DNA of 48,998 bases from JAICTV01 sp035634055 (GCA_035634055.1 DASQDR010000078.1:1-48998); one strand, 5' to 3'. Shown: positions 10,106 to 19,027, numbered from the stretch's first letter. Notes: a model not told the origin generated them from the sequence alone. Numbers and translations are program-made.

Positions 10106-11122
10106 CTACCTGACCGGCGCGGCCGCCGTTGAGCCGGCCCACACGTCCTGGTGGCGGATGTTCATTTTCCCGTCGCTCCAGTCGATGGGAAGCCACGTGT
10201 AGCCGGAGGTGCGCAGGTCCGCCGGGCGCCATACATCGAACATCGCGACGTACGTCCCTTCGCCTCCCGCGCCGCCACTGCCCGCGCTGCCGCGCCTGGC
10301 GGGCGGGATGATGAAGGCGCTCTGCGCGCCGAAGGTCAGTTCCGCCCCGTCGCCCGCGCACGGGTTGCCGCGCTCTTCCCAATCGCCGAACAGGTCCTCG
10401 GTCACCGCCGACCGCGCCTCGTTCGGCTCCCACCCGCTGCACCCCGATGCGAGCATCCAGTAGCGGCCCTTGCGCTTGCACAGCGCGAAGGCCTCCATAA
10501 ACCGGCCCGGGAAGATCTTGGTGAACTTGCCGCTGACGTCGAGGTAGTCGTCCTCCAGCAGCGAGATCATGGTGGTGGCGTTATCGTCGCTGGCGCAGAC
10601 GTGGTAGGCGCGGCCGTCGTCGTCCTGGAACAGGGTCTGGTCGCGGCTCATGAAGCCGTTGGGGCGGATGCTGCGGATGTAGCGGAACGGGCCGTCCGGG
10701 TTGTCCGCCACCGCGACGCCGGCGCGGGCGGCGGCGTAGTCGGCGCTGTCGATGTGCAGCCACATGACGAACTTGTTCGTCAAGCTGTTGAAGATCACCT
10801 TCGGGCGCTCGATCACCTTGCTGGCGTGCAGGTCGTGGGCCGGGTCGTCGGCGACGGGCAGGACGAGCCCGAGCGGCTCCCACGAGAGCAGGTCGCGCGA
10901 GCGATAGCACGAGACGCCGACGGTGTCGATCCGCTTGCGCTCGCCGCCGGGTTGGACGGGACCCTGGCGGTTCTCGCCGTACCAGTAGTAGAACCCGTCG
11001 TGCAGCAGCACCCCGCCGCCGTGCGCCTGGATCGTGTTAGCGCCGCCGGCGTCGAGCCAGCAGGCGCCGTTGGCGTGCGTGGCGGTCGGCTTGGCTTGCT
11101 TCGACTTGTCCAACACGGTCAT
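10106..11122 (-). CDS. GH43-like five-bladed propeller glycoside hydrolase
   Basis: This 338-aa protein has the strand pattern of GH43-type hydrolases. IQAHGGGVLLHDGFYYWYGE at the N-terminus is close to the exo-beta-1,3-galactanase-like branch of GH43. It continues with ERPKVIFN, RDQTLFQDDDGRAY and TWLPIDW. No signal peptide is evident from the chosen start, so it may act in the cytoplasm or use another route. The ATG giving MTVLDKSKQ is chosen because AAGGGAG lies 7 bp upstream; a longer in-frame start 30 bp upstream has no such site. It is upstream of and nearly touching the GH16 gene. Subfamily and bond cleaved are inferred. Confidence 0.75.
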   Translation of the reverse strand: MTVLDKSKQAKPTATHANGACWLDAGGANTIQAHGGGVLLHDGFYYWYGENRQGPVQPGGERKRIDTVGVSCYRSRDLLSWEPLGLVLPVADDPAHDLHASKVIERPKVIFNSLTNKFVMWLHIDSADYAAARAGVAVADNPDGPFRYIRSIRPNGFMSRDQTLFQDDDGRAYHVCASDDNATTMISLLEDDYLDVSGKFTKIFPGRFMEAFALCKRKGRYWMLASGCSGWEPNEARSAVTEDLFGDWEERGNPCAGDGAELTFGAQSAFIIPPARRGSAGSGGAGGEGTYVAMFDVWRPADLRTSGYTWLPIDWSDGKMNIRHQDVWAGSTAAAPVR

Positions 11123-11302
11123 GGGCGACTCCCTTGGTGCAACGCCACTCATTTTGAGCGACAGATAAAGATCGGTGTTCGCGGCACCGGCGCTCTCGCG
11201 CTTGATTCGCGGCGACCCGCCGGTCCTGGTTCCTGTCGCTCAAGCGCCCGACGGAAGTCAGGGCCGCTCGTGGCACGAGCGATCAACGGCCCGGAAGCCC
11301 GC

Positions 11303-13438
11303 TCACTTCGCCGCCGCGCGCGTGCGGTACATTTCATACGCGACCCGGCGGTTCGCCTGGATCAGCTCGAAGTTCGGCGTGTCGGCGATGTTGACGAACC
11401 CGCGCAGCACCGCCTCCCCGTCCGGCCGGCCACTGATGGGCTGGTCGCGGTACTGGAAGAAGTGCGCGCCCACCATGCTCGGGTGGCGGATGGCGTGCTC
11501 GGCGTAACGCGCCATCACCCCGGCGCGCTCGGCGGGCGTGAGCGGCTTCTCCTTTCCGCGGAACGGCGTCTGCTGCGGGTCGGACTCGATGCCCCACTCC
11601 GTCGACATGATCGGCACGTCAAGCCTGCGGTACTGGTTGACGCGCCCGTCGGGCGGGTTGTCGTAAATGTTGTACGAGATCACGTCGCAGTACTTCGCCG
11701 CCAGCCCCACCACTTCCGGGTCCACGTGACCGTGGAAGCGCGGCCCGAGGTATAGGTTGTTCGGCGCGACGCGCTTGACGGCGTCGCGGCAGGCGGAGAA
11801 GTAGCGCTCGGCGAACATCATCCCGAAGTCGCCGCAGTCGGCGTCCACCTTCGGGTTCTTCAGGTCCGGCGCCTCGCGGTGCGCCAGAAGCGCGTCCCAC
11901 GACGCATGGCTGGTCTTCCACGCCGCGTTGAGCGCGTCGATCTTCGGATACTTCTTCTTGAGCAGCTCCACGAATTTGAGCTTCGCGTGCCGTTCGGGCG
12001 GGTTCTTCAGCGTCTCCTCGCCGATGGCGGCGGCGCGCGGGCGCCAGCCCCACCAGCGCTCGTTGTCGACGAAATAACCGAGGTTCCACGGATCGCCGGC
12101 CGTCTTGCCGCGCTCCTGCTCCATCCGCGCGCGGACGTTCTTCTCCCAGTCCGGGTGATACACGTCGGGCATGCGGTAATGGATCAACTGCCCGCCGTAG
12201 TGGATCGCGACGGTGTAAGGCGTGCGGCGGAGCGCGTAGACCTTGTCGTCCGACCAGTTCGCCAGCGTGTTGAAGCCCCAGCTCCGCAGCCGGTCGTGCG
12301 ACAGCTCGGCCACGGGCGCCTGGTAGTCCTTGCCGTACTTGCGGAACAAGTTCGCCGCCGCCACGTCGAACCCCAGCCACTCGCGGTGCTGGTAATACAT
12401 ATAGGTGGCGTTCCTGCCCGGCTTGTAGAACCGGCCGAAGGTCGGGTCGTCGCGCGGCGGCAAGTCGCGGAACCAGTTAAGGCGGTCGGTGACAGGCGAA
12501 ACGTCGCCGCCGAAGCCGACGCCGGTCGGGCCGTACGACCAGAACAGCCGCCCCTCGGGATCGACCAGCCACCACTTGCCCTCGTGCTTCTTGGGGTAGA
12601 AGAAGCCGGTCTTCTTGAGCGTCGGCCCGCCCGCCCAGCCGCCGTACTGGTTCCAGTCCTTCGGGCCGGGCCAGTCGCGTCGCTCCTTGGCCTCTTCGTC
12701 CCGGCGGGCGGCGAAGTCCTCGTCGGAGTAGATTTTTCCCGGCCAGTCGCTGTGCACGTACTGCCCGAACGCATCGACGAACGGGAAGAACGGCACGGGC
12801 GCCGGCGCGCCCTCGCCGGCGGCGCGGATGCCTGACACTTCGATCGCCTGCCCGCGCGCCGCCGAGTCGATCGTGATGACCAGCCGCGCAACGCGCGATG
12901 GGTCGATCGTGTTGTCGCGCACCAGGATGCTGGCGGAGTACATGTAGAACGGCTTGAACCGCTCGTACCCCGGGTCCTCCGGCCGGCGGGTGAGGCGCAC
13001 GACCAGCTCGCGCGTCTCCCCCGGCATCAGGACGGCCGCGCCACGGCAGGCGTTGGCCAAGCCCTTGGCGTCGTCGTTCTCCACCGCCGCGCGCACGGTC
13101 AGGGGCTGCTTGGCGGCGTTGTGGAGGCTCATTCGCACCGAAGCGCGCGATGACAGGTCCGACGCCGACTGCGGCACGGGCAGCACCAACTCCGCGCGAT
13201 CGCCGTCCCCGGTGGACTCCAGCCGCAGCGCCGGTTCCCTCGCGCCGCCGCGGACGGTGGCGCGGGCGTTTTGCGCCTTGGCGACGTCGAGGAGCTTTGG
13301 CGTGATCTCGAAAAGTGTTTCCCCCAGCGTCGCGCGGCTGGCGGCCGGCGCGGCGGCGGCGGGCGCGTTGGCGGCGACCACGAAGAAGAGGAAGGCGGTG
13401 GCGGCGGCGATCATCTGCGGCGCGCGGGTCACATGCAT
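11303..13438 (-). CDS. Secreted clan GH-A hydrolase, GH50 (beta-agarase)-like
   Basis: This is a 711-aa exported protein. A signal peptide (AATAFLFFVVAANAPAAAA) is followed by a beta-sandwich-like region to about 215. A catalytic barrel then begins with GKWWLVDPEGRLFWSYGPTGVG, a stretch typical of GH50 and related agarase-like proteins. Likely acid/base Glu is in YFVDNERWWGW (about 458) and nucleophile Glu in IMSTEWGIES (about 614), with SWGFNTLANW between. The start ATG has TGGAG 6 bp upstream. It is upstream of the GH43-like and GH16 genes on the same strand with a 180-bp gap. Agar or another galactan as substrate is a family-based inference, and other GH-A families remain possible. Confidence 0.72.
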   Translation of the reverse strand: MHVTRAPQMIAAATAFLFFVVAANAPAAAAPAASRATLGETLFEITPKLLDVAKAQNARATVRGGAREPALRLESTGDGDRAELVLPVPQSASDLSSRASVRMSLHNAAKQPLTVRAAVENDDAKGLANACRGAAVLMPGETRELVVRLTRRPEDPGYERFKPFYMYSASILVRDNTIDPSRVARLVITIDSAARGQAIEVSGIRAAGEGAPAPVPFFPFVDAFGQYVHSDWPGKIYSDEDFAARRDEEAKERRDWPGPKDWNQYGGWAGGPTLKKTGFFYPKKHEGKWWLVDPEGRLFWSYGPTGVGFGGDVSPVTDRLNWFRDLPPRDDPTFGRFYKPGRNATYMYYQHREWLGFDVAAANLFRKYGKDYQAPVAELSHDRLRSWGFNTLANWSDDKVYALRRTPYTVAIHYGGQLIHYRMPDVYHPDWEKNVRARMEQERGKTAGDPWNLGYFVDNERWWGWRPRAAAIGEETLKNPPERHAKLKFVELLKKKYPKIDALNAAWKTSHASWDALLAHREAPDLKNPKVDADCGDFGMMFAERYFSACRDAVKRVAPNNLYLGPRFHGHVDPEVVGLAAKYCDVISYNIYDNPPDGRVNQYRRLDVPIMSTEWGIESDPQQTPFRGKEKPLTPAERAGVMARYAEHAIRHPSMVGAHFFQYRDQPISGRPDGEAVLRGFVNIADTPNFELIQANRRVAYEMYRTRAAAK

Positions 13439-13480
13439 CCGGGGCTCCAGGATGGGCGGAAGAACCGCCGCCCAGTGTAG

Positions 13481-13516
13481 CCAAAGAGGCGATCGGATGG
13501 TCCGACCGCCTCTTGG
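13481..13516 (-). terminator. Stem-loop after the pseudopilin gene
   Basis: CCAAAGAGGCGATCGGA (13481-13497) pairs with TCCGACCGCCTCTTGG (13501-13516), a near-perfect 16-bp stem around three bases. It lies 36 bp after the pseudopilin stop on the minus strand and before the GH50-like gene. No U-run follows, so it may be an attenuator or a processing site instead. Confidence 0.5.
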
Positions 13517-13552
13517 CGAAAGTGCGTCATTGTGGAAGCGGGCGCCCAACGG

Positions 13553-14467
13553 TCACTGCTGCTTGAGGTTCCAGCAGAACGACTGGTCGCGCAGCTTCGA
13601 GCGGTCGCCGAGGTACTCGGTCATCGTCTGCGGCAGGATCGTCCGCTCGGCGGTGACGGCGTGGCCGTCCATCATCAGGATGTTGGTCTGCCCGCTGGTG
13701 AACGGCGCCGACGAGCGCCACTGGCCGTGGCGGGCGCCGACGATGCGGAAGATCGGTGATTCCGCCCCGCCCGGGCCGCGCATCGGGTTCCACCCGTTGC
13801 CGTCAAAGAGGATCGGCGTCTCCGCCGAGCGGCGCATCTTGGTCACCTTCTTCAGCGGCGGGTACTTGTTGGCGGTGTTGGAGCCGATGGCGGTGGACGG
13901 GACGTTGAACCAGTCGTCCGGCACGCTGCCGACGTTGTTCACGCAGCCGTTGATGCCGTAGCCGATGTCAGCGATGACCGCGCCGTCGGGAACCGCGCCG
14001 TTGCCGGTGGCGCCGCCGGTGAGCATCAGGTGCTTGGACGAGCGACGCTCGAAGCCGTCGGGCGCGTTCGCCACGCGAAGGCCCGTGGCGGCGGCGATGT
14101 TGGTCTCGATCAGGCTGGCGCGCACCGCCGGGCAGACCAGCACGTTGGCGGCGCCGTCCATCGCCGTGGCGCTGATCTTGGGCGTGGCCAGGTAGCGGCC
14201 CTGGTAAAGCAGGAACGGCCAGGCGTCGTCGTTGCCGCCGTTCCAGACGATGCAGGGGATGATCGCGCCCTTGTTGTTGTTGGAGTACATCTGCATCGCC
14301 AGACCGATCTGGCGGAGGTTCGACAGGCACGTCACCTTCACGCCCTGCGCGCGAGCCTTGCTCAGCGTCGGCAGCAGGATCGAGATCAGCACCGCGATGA
14401 TGCCGATGACCACCAGCAGCTCGACCAGGGTGAACGCGCGACGCTGCGGCCGTACAGGCTTGGACAT
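13553..14467 (-). CDS. Type II secretion-like pseudopilin, prepilin N-terminal methylation domain
   Basis: This is a 304-aa prepilin-like surface or secretion protein of the kind found in many copies in planctomycetes. The basic leader MSKPVRPQRRA is followed by the cleavage/methylation motif FTLVELLVVIGIIAVLISIL (residues 12-31). A further helical spine is followed by NLRQIGLAMQMYSNNNKG. The C-terminus has an H-x9-DG-like element (ARHGQ ... TNILMMDGHAV). GGGAGG lies 7 bp before the ATG. It sits between the GH50-like gene and a divergent beta-galactosidase gene, which suits a role in surface display or capture of polysaccharide, but that is inference. Confidence 0.9.
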   Translation of the reverse strand: MSKPVRPQRRAFTLVELLVVIGIIAVLISILLPTLSKARAQGVKVTCLSNLRQIGLAMQMYSNNNKGAIIPCIVWNGGNDDAWPFLLYQGRYLATPKISATAMDGAANVLVCPAVRASLIETNIAAATGLRVANAPDGFERRSSKHLMLTGGATGNGAVPDGAVIADIGYGINGCVNNVGSVPDDWFNVPSTAIGSNTANKYPPLKKVTKMRRSAETPILFDGNGWNPMRGPGGAESPIFRIVGARHGQWRSSAPFTSGQTNILMMDGHAVTAERTILPQTMTEYLGDRSKLRDQSFCWNLKQQ

Positions 14468-14522
14468 GAGATGACCTCCCGGGGCGGACTCAGGCGGGCA
14501 GAACCCGCTTGCGTTGTTCGCG

Positions 14523-14542
14523 GGTCCACGCTGCGGTGGACC
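14523..14542 (-). promoter_or_regulatory. Stem-loop in the pseudopilin leader
   Basis: GGTCCAC-GCTGCG-GTGGACC is a perfect 7-bp stem with a 6-base loop, about 55 bp upstream of the pseudopilin start. It would be inside the leader if the promoter at 14560-14590 is used. Confidence 0.35.
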
Positions 14543-14559
14543 GGGGTTAACCTAAAAGC

Positions 14560-14590
14560 ACTATATGCGCCGCGGGGTAAAAAGGATCAA
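14560..14590 (-). promoter_or_regulatory. Candidate promoter of the pseudopilin gene
   Basis: On the minus strand, TTGATC (14585-14590) is followed after 19 bp by TATAGT (14560-14565). It lies in the only AT-rich patch of the gap. The spacer is longer than ideal, so the call is tentative. The same AT-rich patch could serve the divergent GH35 gene. Confidence 0.4.
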
Positions 14591-14686
14591 GTAAAAATTT
14601 TAGCATTTTCCCATTCCTTTCCCGGATTTTTCCCGGCCGTGCCAGCCCCTCGCCCGTGGTTGGGCTTTGAAGGCGGGGCGGGTAAC

Positions 14687-16558
14687 ATGCGTGGCTCAGG
14701 GTCGAGAGCAATCTGGAGACCTTCTTCCGTGGCCACACCCAATCCGTCCGCCCTGCAAGCCGCCGCTCTCGGGCGGCCGGTCGCTTTTTCTCACGATGAC
14801 GCGCATTTCCTGCTGGACGGGGCCCCCATTCAGCTCTGCTCGGGCGAGCTCCACTACTTCCGCGTGCCGCGACCCTACTGGCGCGACCGGTTGCTCAAAG
14901 CCAAGGTGACGGGGCTCAACGCGGTCTGCACGTACATGCCGTGGAACCTGCACGAGCCCCGCCCCGGCGAGTTCGACTTCACCGGCGACGGCGGGATGCT
15001 CGACGTTGCCGCCTTCGTGCGCCTCGCGGGGGAGCTCGGCCTCTGGGTGATCGTCCGCCCGGGGCCCTACATCTGCGCGGAGTGGGACTTCGGCGGGCTG
15101 CCCGGCTGGCTGCTGGCGGACGGGAACGCGCGGCTGCGCTGCGCTGATCCCAGCTACCTCGCCTCGGTCGCCCGGTACGTCGCCCGCGTCGGCGCGGAGC
15201 TGGCGCCGCTCACCTGCGGGCGCGGCGGGCCGATCGTCATGGTGCAGGTCGAGAACGAGTACGGCAGTTACGCCAACGACAAGGCATACCTCCGCCAGCT
15301 CCGCCAGATGCTGATCGGCGCCGGCTTGGCCGACGGCGTTCTGCTCTTCACCAGCGACGGCCCGCAGGCGGACATGCTCGCCGCCGGCACGCTGGAGGGT
15401 TGCGTCGTCACCGCTAACTTCGGCTCCAAGGCGCAAGAGAACCTCGCCAAGCTCCGCGCGTTTCGCCCGAACCAGCCGGTCATGTGCGGCGAGTTCTGGT
15501 GCGGGTGGTTCGACCAGTGGGGCAAGAAGCGCCAGGGCAGCGCCGACCCCGCGCCGGCGGCGGCGGACCTGAAGTGGATGCTGGAGAACAACGCCTCGTT
15601 CAACATCTACATGTTCCACGGCGGGACCAACTTCGGCTTCACCGCCGGCGCCAACCATTACGAGCACTACGCGCCGACCGTGACCGGCTACGACTACTGG
15701 GCGCTGCTGGACGAGGCGGGCCGGCCGACGGCGAAGTACGCGGCGGTGCGCGGTCTGCTCGCCGCCGCGGGGCAGCCCGTCGCCGATCCGCCCGCCGATC
15801 GCCCCACCGTCGGCATCGCGGCGGACCGCTTCCGCCTGTCCGAATCCGCCCCGCTGCTGTCGAACCTTCCACAGCCGATCGTTGACGCCATGCCTCACTC
15901 GATGGAGCACTACGGCCAGTCGCTCGGCGGCGCGATCCTGTACCGCACGACCGTCGCCGGGCTGGGCAGCGGGAAGCTGACGATCGTCGAGCCGCACGAC
16001 TACGCCATCGTCTTCCTCGACGGCCGCAAGATCGCCACGCTGGACCGGCGCGCCAAGCAGTTCACCTGCGAGCTGCCGGCGGACCTGAAGCCCGGCGACG
16101 CCGGGCGGCTGGAGATCCTCGTCTGGGCCCTGGGCCGGGTGAACTACGGCCCGAAGATGCTCGATCGAAAGGGGATCACCGACCGCGTCGAGCTGAAGCA
16201 CCTGACGCTGACCGGCTGGGAGATCTTCCCGCTGCCGATGGACGCCGCCCAGTTGTCGTCGCTGCGATACGCGCCGGGCGATGCGCCGGGCCCCGCCTTC
16301 CACCGCGGCACGTTCGGCCTGCGCGACGGCGAGGTCGGCGACACCTTCCTCGACCTGCGCCGCTGGTCCGCCGGCGCCGTGTGGGTCAACGGCCACAACC
16401 TCGGCCGCTTCTGGAGCGTCGGCCCGCAGCAAACCCTCTTCTGCCCCGGCTGTTGGCTGAGGGCGGGCAGCAACGACATCGTCATCTTCGACCTTGAATC
16501 CAGCGGTCGCCAACCGATCGAAGCGCTGGCCGAGCCGATCCTGGACGATGTGCCCTGA
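14687..16558 (+). CDS. GH35 beta-galactosidase
   Basis: This 623-aa exo-beta-galactosidase releases terminal galactose from oligosaccharides. Family features are all visible: SGELHYFRVPR.YWRDRL, NAVCTYMPWNLHEP, VIVRPGPYICAEWDFGG, VENEYGSY with the acid/base Glu near 189, and GEFWCGWFDQWG with the nucleophile near 268, then FHGGTNFGF. C-terminal beta domains end with WVNGHNLGRFWSVGPQ. No signal peptide is evident, so it may be cytoplasmic. The ATG used has only a weak ribosome site; a GTG at 14729 with GGAG 11 bp upstream is an alternative. It is divergent from the pseudopilin gene and completes the galactan-like set of this locus. Confidence 0.9.
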   Translation: MRGSGSRAIWRPSSVATPNPSALQAAALGRPVAFSHDDAHFLLDGAPIQLCSGELHYFRVPRPYWRDRLLKAKVTGLNAVCTYMPWNLHEPRPGEFDFTGDGGMLDVAAFVRLAGELGLWVIVRPGPYICAEWDFGGLPGWLLADGNARLRCADPSYLASVARYVARVGAELAPLTCGRGGPIVMVQVENEYGSYANDKAYLRQLRQMLIGAGLADGVLLFTSDGPQADMLAAGTLEGCVVTANFGSKAQENLAKLRAFRPNQPVMCGEFWCGWFDQWGKKRQGSADPAPAAADLKWMLENNASFNIYMFHGGTNFGFTAGANHYEHYAPTVTGYDYWALLDEAGRPTAKYAAVRGLLAAAGQPVADPPADRPTVGIAADRFRLSESAPLLSNLPQPIVDAMPHSMEHYGQSLGGAILYRTTVAGLGSGKLTIVEPHDYAIVFLDGRKIATLDRRAKQFTCELPADLKPGDAGRLEILVWALGRVNYGPKMLDRKGITDRVELKHLTLTGWEIFPLPMDAAQLSSLRYAPGDAPGPAFHRGTFGLRDGEVGDTFLDLRRWSAGAVWVNGHNLGRFWSVGPQQTLFCPGCWLRAGSNDIVIFDLESSGRQPIEALAEPILDDVP

Positions 16559-16680
16559 GCTCGCGCGCTCGTGCGCTTCCGCGCTTAACGCAAGTACGGA
16601 CACGCAGGCCCGCGCTGCGCCTCGACCGCTTTCAGCTTGGCGCAACGGCACACGCGCAGGTCCGCGCTCGCGCACCGGGC

Positions 16681-17442
16681 TCACGGCCACCGGTAGAACC
16701 GCGCCGCGTTCGCCGTGGTGATGCGGTCCATCTCCTCGTACGACGCGCCCTTCACCTCGGCCACCACCCGCGCGGTGTGCACGGTGAACGAGGGCTCGTT
16801 GGTCTTCACCTTGCGCACCGGCTCCGGCGTGAGGTAGGGCGCGTCGGTCTCCAGCAGGATCCGCTCCGCCGGCGTGTCGCGCACGGCGTCGCGGAGCTCG
16901 TCGTTTTTCTTGAAGGTCACGGCGCCGGTGAAGCCGAGCAGGTAGCCCGCCGCCACGATCCGCCGGGCCTCGTCGCGCGTGCCGGTGAAGCAGTGGAAGA
17001 CCGCCGGCACCGCGGGGAACGCCCGCATCACCGCCAGCGTGTCATCGACCGCCTCGCGGCAGTGGATCACCACCGGCTTGGCCACGTCGGCCGCGAGCTG
17101 GAGCTGCGCCTCGAAGATCGCCCGCTGATGGGCGGGCGGGGCCTTGTCGTAGTGGTAGTCCAAGCCCATCTCGCCCAGCGCGACCACGCAGGGGTCCGCC
17201 TGTAGCTCGCGCAGCGCGGCGACGTCGCTGACCTTGGCGTCGGCGGAATAGTTCGGGTGGATGCCGACGGCGCAGCGCACGTTGGCGCGTCCCTGGCAGA
17301 CGGCGATGGCGGCGCGGTCGTCATCGAGGTCGGTGCCGATCGTGACGATCCGCTCCACGCCCGCCGCTGCGCACCGCGCCAGCACGCCGTCGAGCTGCTC
17401 CAACAGCCGGGGATCGGTGAGATGGCAGTGGGTGTCGATCAT
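16681..17442 (-). CDS. tatD: TatD family metal-dependent hydrolase
   Basis: This 253-aa amidohydrolase-fold enzyme belongs to the TatD DNase family, with reported 3'-5' exonuclease activity in DNA repair and quality control. The metal-binding series is complete: DTHCHLTD at residues 3-10, GEMGLDYHYDK, VVIHCREA, VFHCFTG and LLETDAPYLTPEP. Length matches the family (about 255-265 aa). The ATG begins directly at the first metal motif, as usual. No clear ribosome binding site is seen. It is the last gene of the minus-strand series that starts with rpsP, separated from yraN by a 357-bp repeat-filled gap. Confidence 0.93.
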   Translation of the reverse strand: MIDTHCHLTDPRLLEQLDGVLARCAAAGVERIVTIGTDLDDDRAAIAVCQGRANVRCAVGIHPNYSADAKVSDVAALRELQADPCVVALGEMGLDYHYDKAPPAHQRAIFEAQLQLAADVAKPVVIHCREAVDDTLAVMRAFPAVPAVFHCFTGTRDEARRIVAAGYLLGFTGAVTFKKNDELRDAVRDTPAERILLETDAPYLTPEPVRKVKTNEPSFTVHTARVVAEVKGASYEEMDRITTANAARFYRWP

Positions 17443-17799
17443 GGGGGGTGAATTAGTGGTCAGTGGTCAGTGGCTAGTGGTTAGTGCGGTGCGCAGTTGG
17501 CTGTAGCATCGGCAGCAGGAGTCGTGTCATCCTGAAGCGTACTCGCGAGGGATCTCGGGTCGGGGAGCCGTGTTCGCCTGCCCGAGATCCTTCGCGAGTA
17601 CGCTCAGGATGACATTGCTAACGCCCGTCCGCTACACCCAATGGAGCACCGCTCCAGTGATCAGTGGACAGAGCGGACGACGGTGGCGTCGCGCCAAAGC
17701 GATCCCTTGTCAGTGCTTCACTGCCCACTAGCCACTGACCACTAGCCACTGACCACTAACAACTTATTCCACTCCCTCAGCCACTTATTCCACTCCCGC
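17443..17799. other. Repeat-filled gap between yraN and tatD
   Basis: This 357-bp stretch has no supported gene. Almost all of it is taken up by one inverted repeat nested in another (see 17453-17759), plus short copies of CACTCC and TTATTCCACTCC near 17764-17797. Confidence 0.7.
17453..17759. repeat. Nested inverted repeats: GTGGTCA-heptamer arms outside, TCATCCTGA arms inside
   Basis: Outer arms: 17453-17486 is built from heptamers such as AGTGGTC and AGTGGCT, and 17726-17759 is its reverse complement with few changes. Inner arms: 17526-17559 (GTCATCCTGAAGCGTACTCG...) and 17581-17613 (...GCGAGTACGCTCAGGATGAC) pair over 33 bases with about two differences. The loop between the inner arms is 21 bases. 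No coding potential or transposase is present. Confidence 0.85.
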
Positions 17800-18264
17800 T
17801 CAAAAGGACGGCTCGAACGCGTTCTCAATATGCCTCAGGACCGGCGGTTGGCCCTGGGGCCAGACGACGGCGATGACGTCGAAGCGCGCGGGCGGGTGGG
17901 GCTGGCCGTAGCGGCCGAGGAAGAACTTGGCCGCCTTGGTCAGGCGGTGGACCTTGCCGGCGTCGATCTGCTCCTCCGGCGAGGGCTCGTCGTACGCGCG
18001 GGTCTTGACCTCGACGAAGACCAGCGTCTTGCCGTCGCGGGCGACGATGTCAATCTCGCCGACCGGCGTGTCCAGGTTGCGGTTGAGGATGCGGTACCCG
18101 AGCTTCTGGAGGTGCTTGGCGGCGAGGTTCTCGCCGCGGTCGGCGAGCTGGTCCTTCTTCTCGCGCCGCTTCGGATCGTCCCCCGCGCCGTTGCCGCTCG
18201 CGCCGCCCGCGGCGGCGCCGAGGGTGGTGAGCTTTCCCTGGAGCCAGTCGACCCACTTCGGCAT
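17800..18264 (-). CDS. yraN: UPF0102/YraN family endonuclease-like protein
   Basis: This is a 154-aa protein of the YraN family, which has a restriction-endonuclease-like fold and unproven function. The core has the expected motifs: RGENLAAKHLQKLGYRILNRNLDTPVGEIDIVARDG and TLVFVEVKTR, giving the D...ExK signature (EID, EVK). About 45 residues at the N-terminus (MPKWVDWLQGKLTTLG, then a Gly/Ala-rich stretch and charged DDPKRREKKDQ) precede the core and are extra relative to the usual 115-125 aa. The start is taken at MPKWVDWLQ, but there is no clear ribosome site. It lies between rplS and tatD, a common neighbourhood for this family. Confidence 0.88.
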   Translation of the reverse strand: MPKWVDWLQGKLTTLGAAAGGASGNGAGDDPKRREKKDQLADRGENLAAKHLQKLGYRILNRNLDTPVGEIDIVARDGKTLVFVEVKTRAYDEPSPEEQIDAGKVHRLTKAAKFFLGRYGQPHPPARFDVIAVVWPQGQPPVLRHIENAFEPSF

Positions 18265-18583
18265 CGGCGGCGAAGGTACGTGACCGCGCGGGCGGCCGCA
18301 AGCGATGGCGGGAAGCGACTGGCGGCGGGAGCGCAGGACGTCCGGTCGCCAGCGCGGGACCAACGCCGCGAGCGCCGGGGGCACGCAACGCGGCAGGCTA
18401 CACGTATTAATTCGTCAAACTGCCGCCGCCCGCATCGCCGACCGATTGGCGCCGCGTAAGCCGCCCGCCGGCCGAACAGTTCGAGCGCATGCGCGCGGGC
18501 AAGTCGGTGGCTTCGGCCTCCCCAACACCCGTTGGCAAGCGCGTGCCGCGGGCAGGGGAAGGACTCGCTTCTCCAGCAGGCGG
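18265..18583. other. Gap of 319 bp between rplS and yraN
   Basis: No gene or repeat was recognised. The stretch is GC-rich except for ACACGTATTAATTCGTCAAA near 18400, which could be part of a promoter for yraN on the minus strand (TTTGACG and TTAATA are present but badly spaced). Confidence 0.45.
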
Positions 18584-19027
18584 TTACGAAGCCGCGGCGG
18601 CGAGCTCGCGCGATTCGGCGGCGGACTTGGCGCCGGCGGGGGCTTGCTCGCCCTTCTTGGCGGCGGCGGCGCCGCCGGTGGGCTTCTTCTCGGTGAGCTT
18701 GACCGCCTTGCCGACGCGGTCGCGCAGGTAGAACAGCTTGGCGCGCCGCGTGGTGCCGCCGCGCTTGACGACCACCTTGCTGATGAACGGGGAGTGGATC
18801 GGGAAGATGCGCTCGACGCCCTCGTTGTTGACGATGCGGCGGACGGTGAAGGTCTCGCTGGTGCCGCGGCCCTTCTTCATGATCACGGTGCCGCTGAAGA
18901 CCTGGATGCGTTCCTTGTCTCCCTCGACGATGCGGGTGTGCACGTCAACGGTGTCGCCGACGGTGAATTGCGGGACGTCCTTCTTGAGGTACGCCTGCTC
19001 AACTTGCTCGAGGATCTTGTTCGTCAT
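18584..19027 (-). CDS. rplS: 50S ribosomal protein L19
   Basis: This protein of the large subunit sits at the interface with 30S. The core (residues 1-115) is typical: FTVGDTVDVHTRIVEGDKERIQVFSG, VRRIVNNEGVERIFPIHSPFI, VVVKRGGTTRRAKLFYLRDRVGKA. At 147 aa it is longer than the usual 115-120 because of an Ala/Lys-rich tail (TGGAAAAKKGEQAPAGAKSA...). GGAG lies 8 bp before the ATG. It follows trmD with a 105-bp gap, the standard order for this operon. Confidence 0.97.
   Translation of the reverse strand: MTNKILEQVEQAYLKKDVPQFTVGDTVDVHTRIVEGDKERIQVFSGTVIMKKGRGTSETFTVRRIVNNEGVERIFPIHSPFISKVVVKRGGTTRRAKLFYLRDRVGKAVKLTEKKPTGGAAAAKKGEQAPAGAKSAAESRELAAAAS

Noticed and set aside
14696..16690. A 664-codon minus-strand frame opposite the GH35 gene
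   Set aside because: The plus-strand frame has all GH35 motifs. The antisense text is Arg/Gly/Val-rich with no family features.
17443..17799. Insertion sequence or MITE remnant with terminal repeats
   Set aside because: No transposase fragment and no visible target-site duplication was found, so I list it only as a repeat element.
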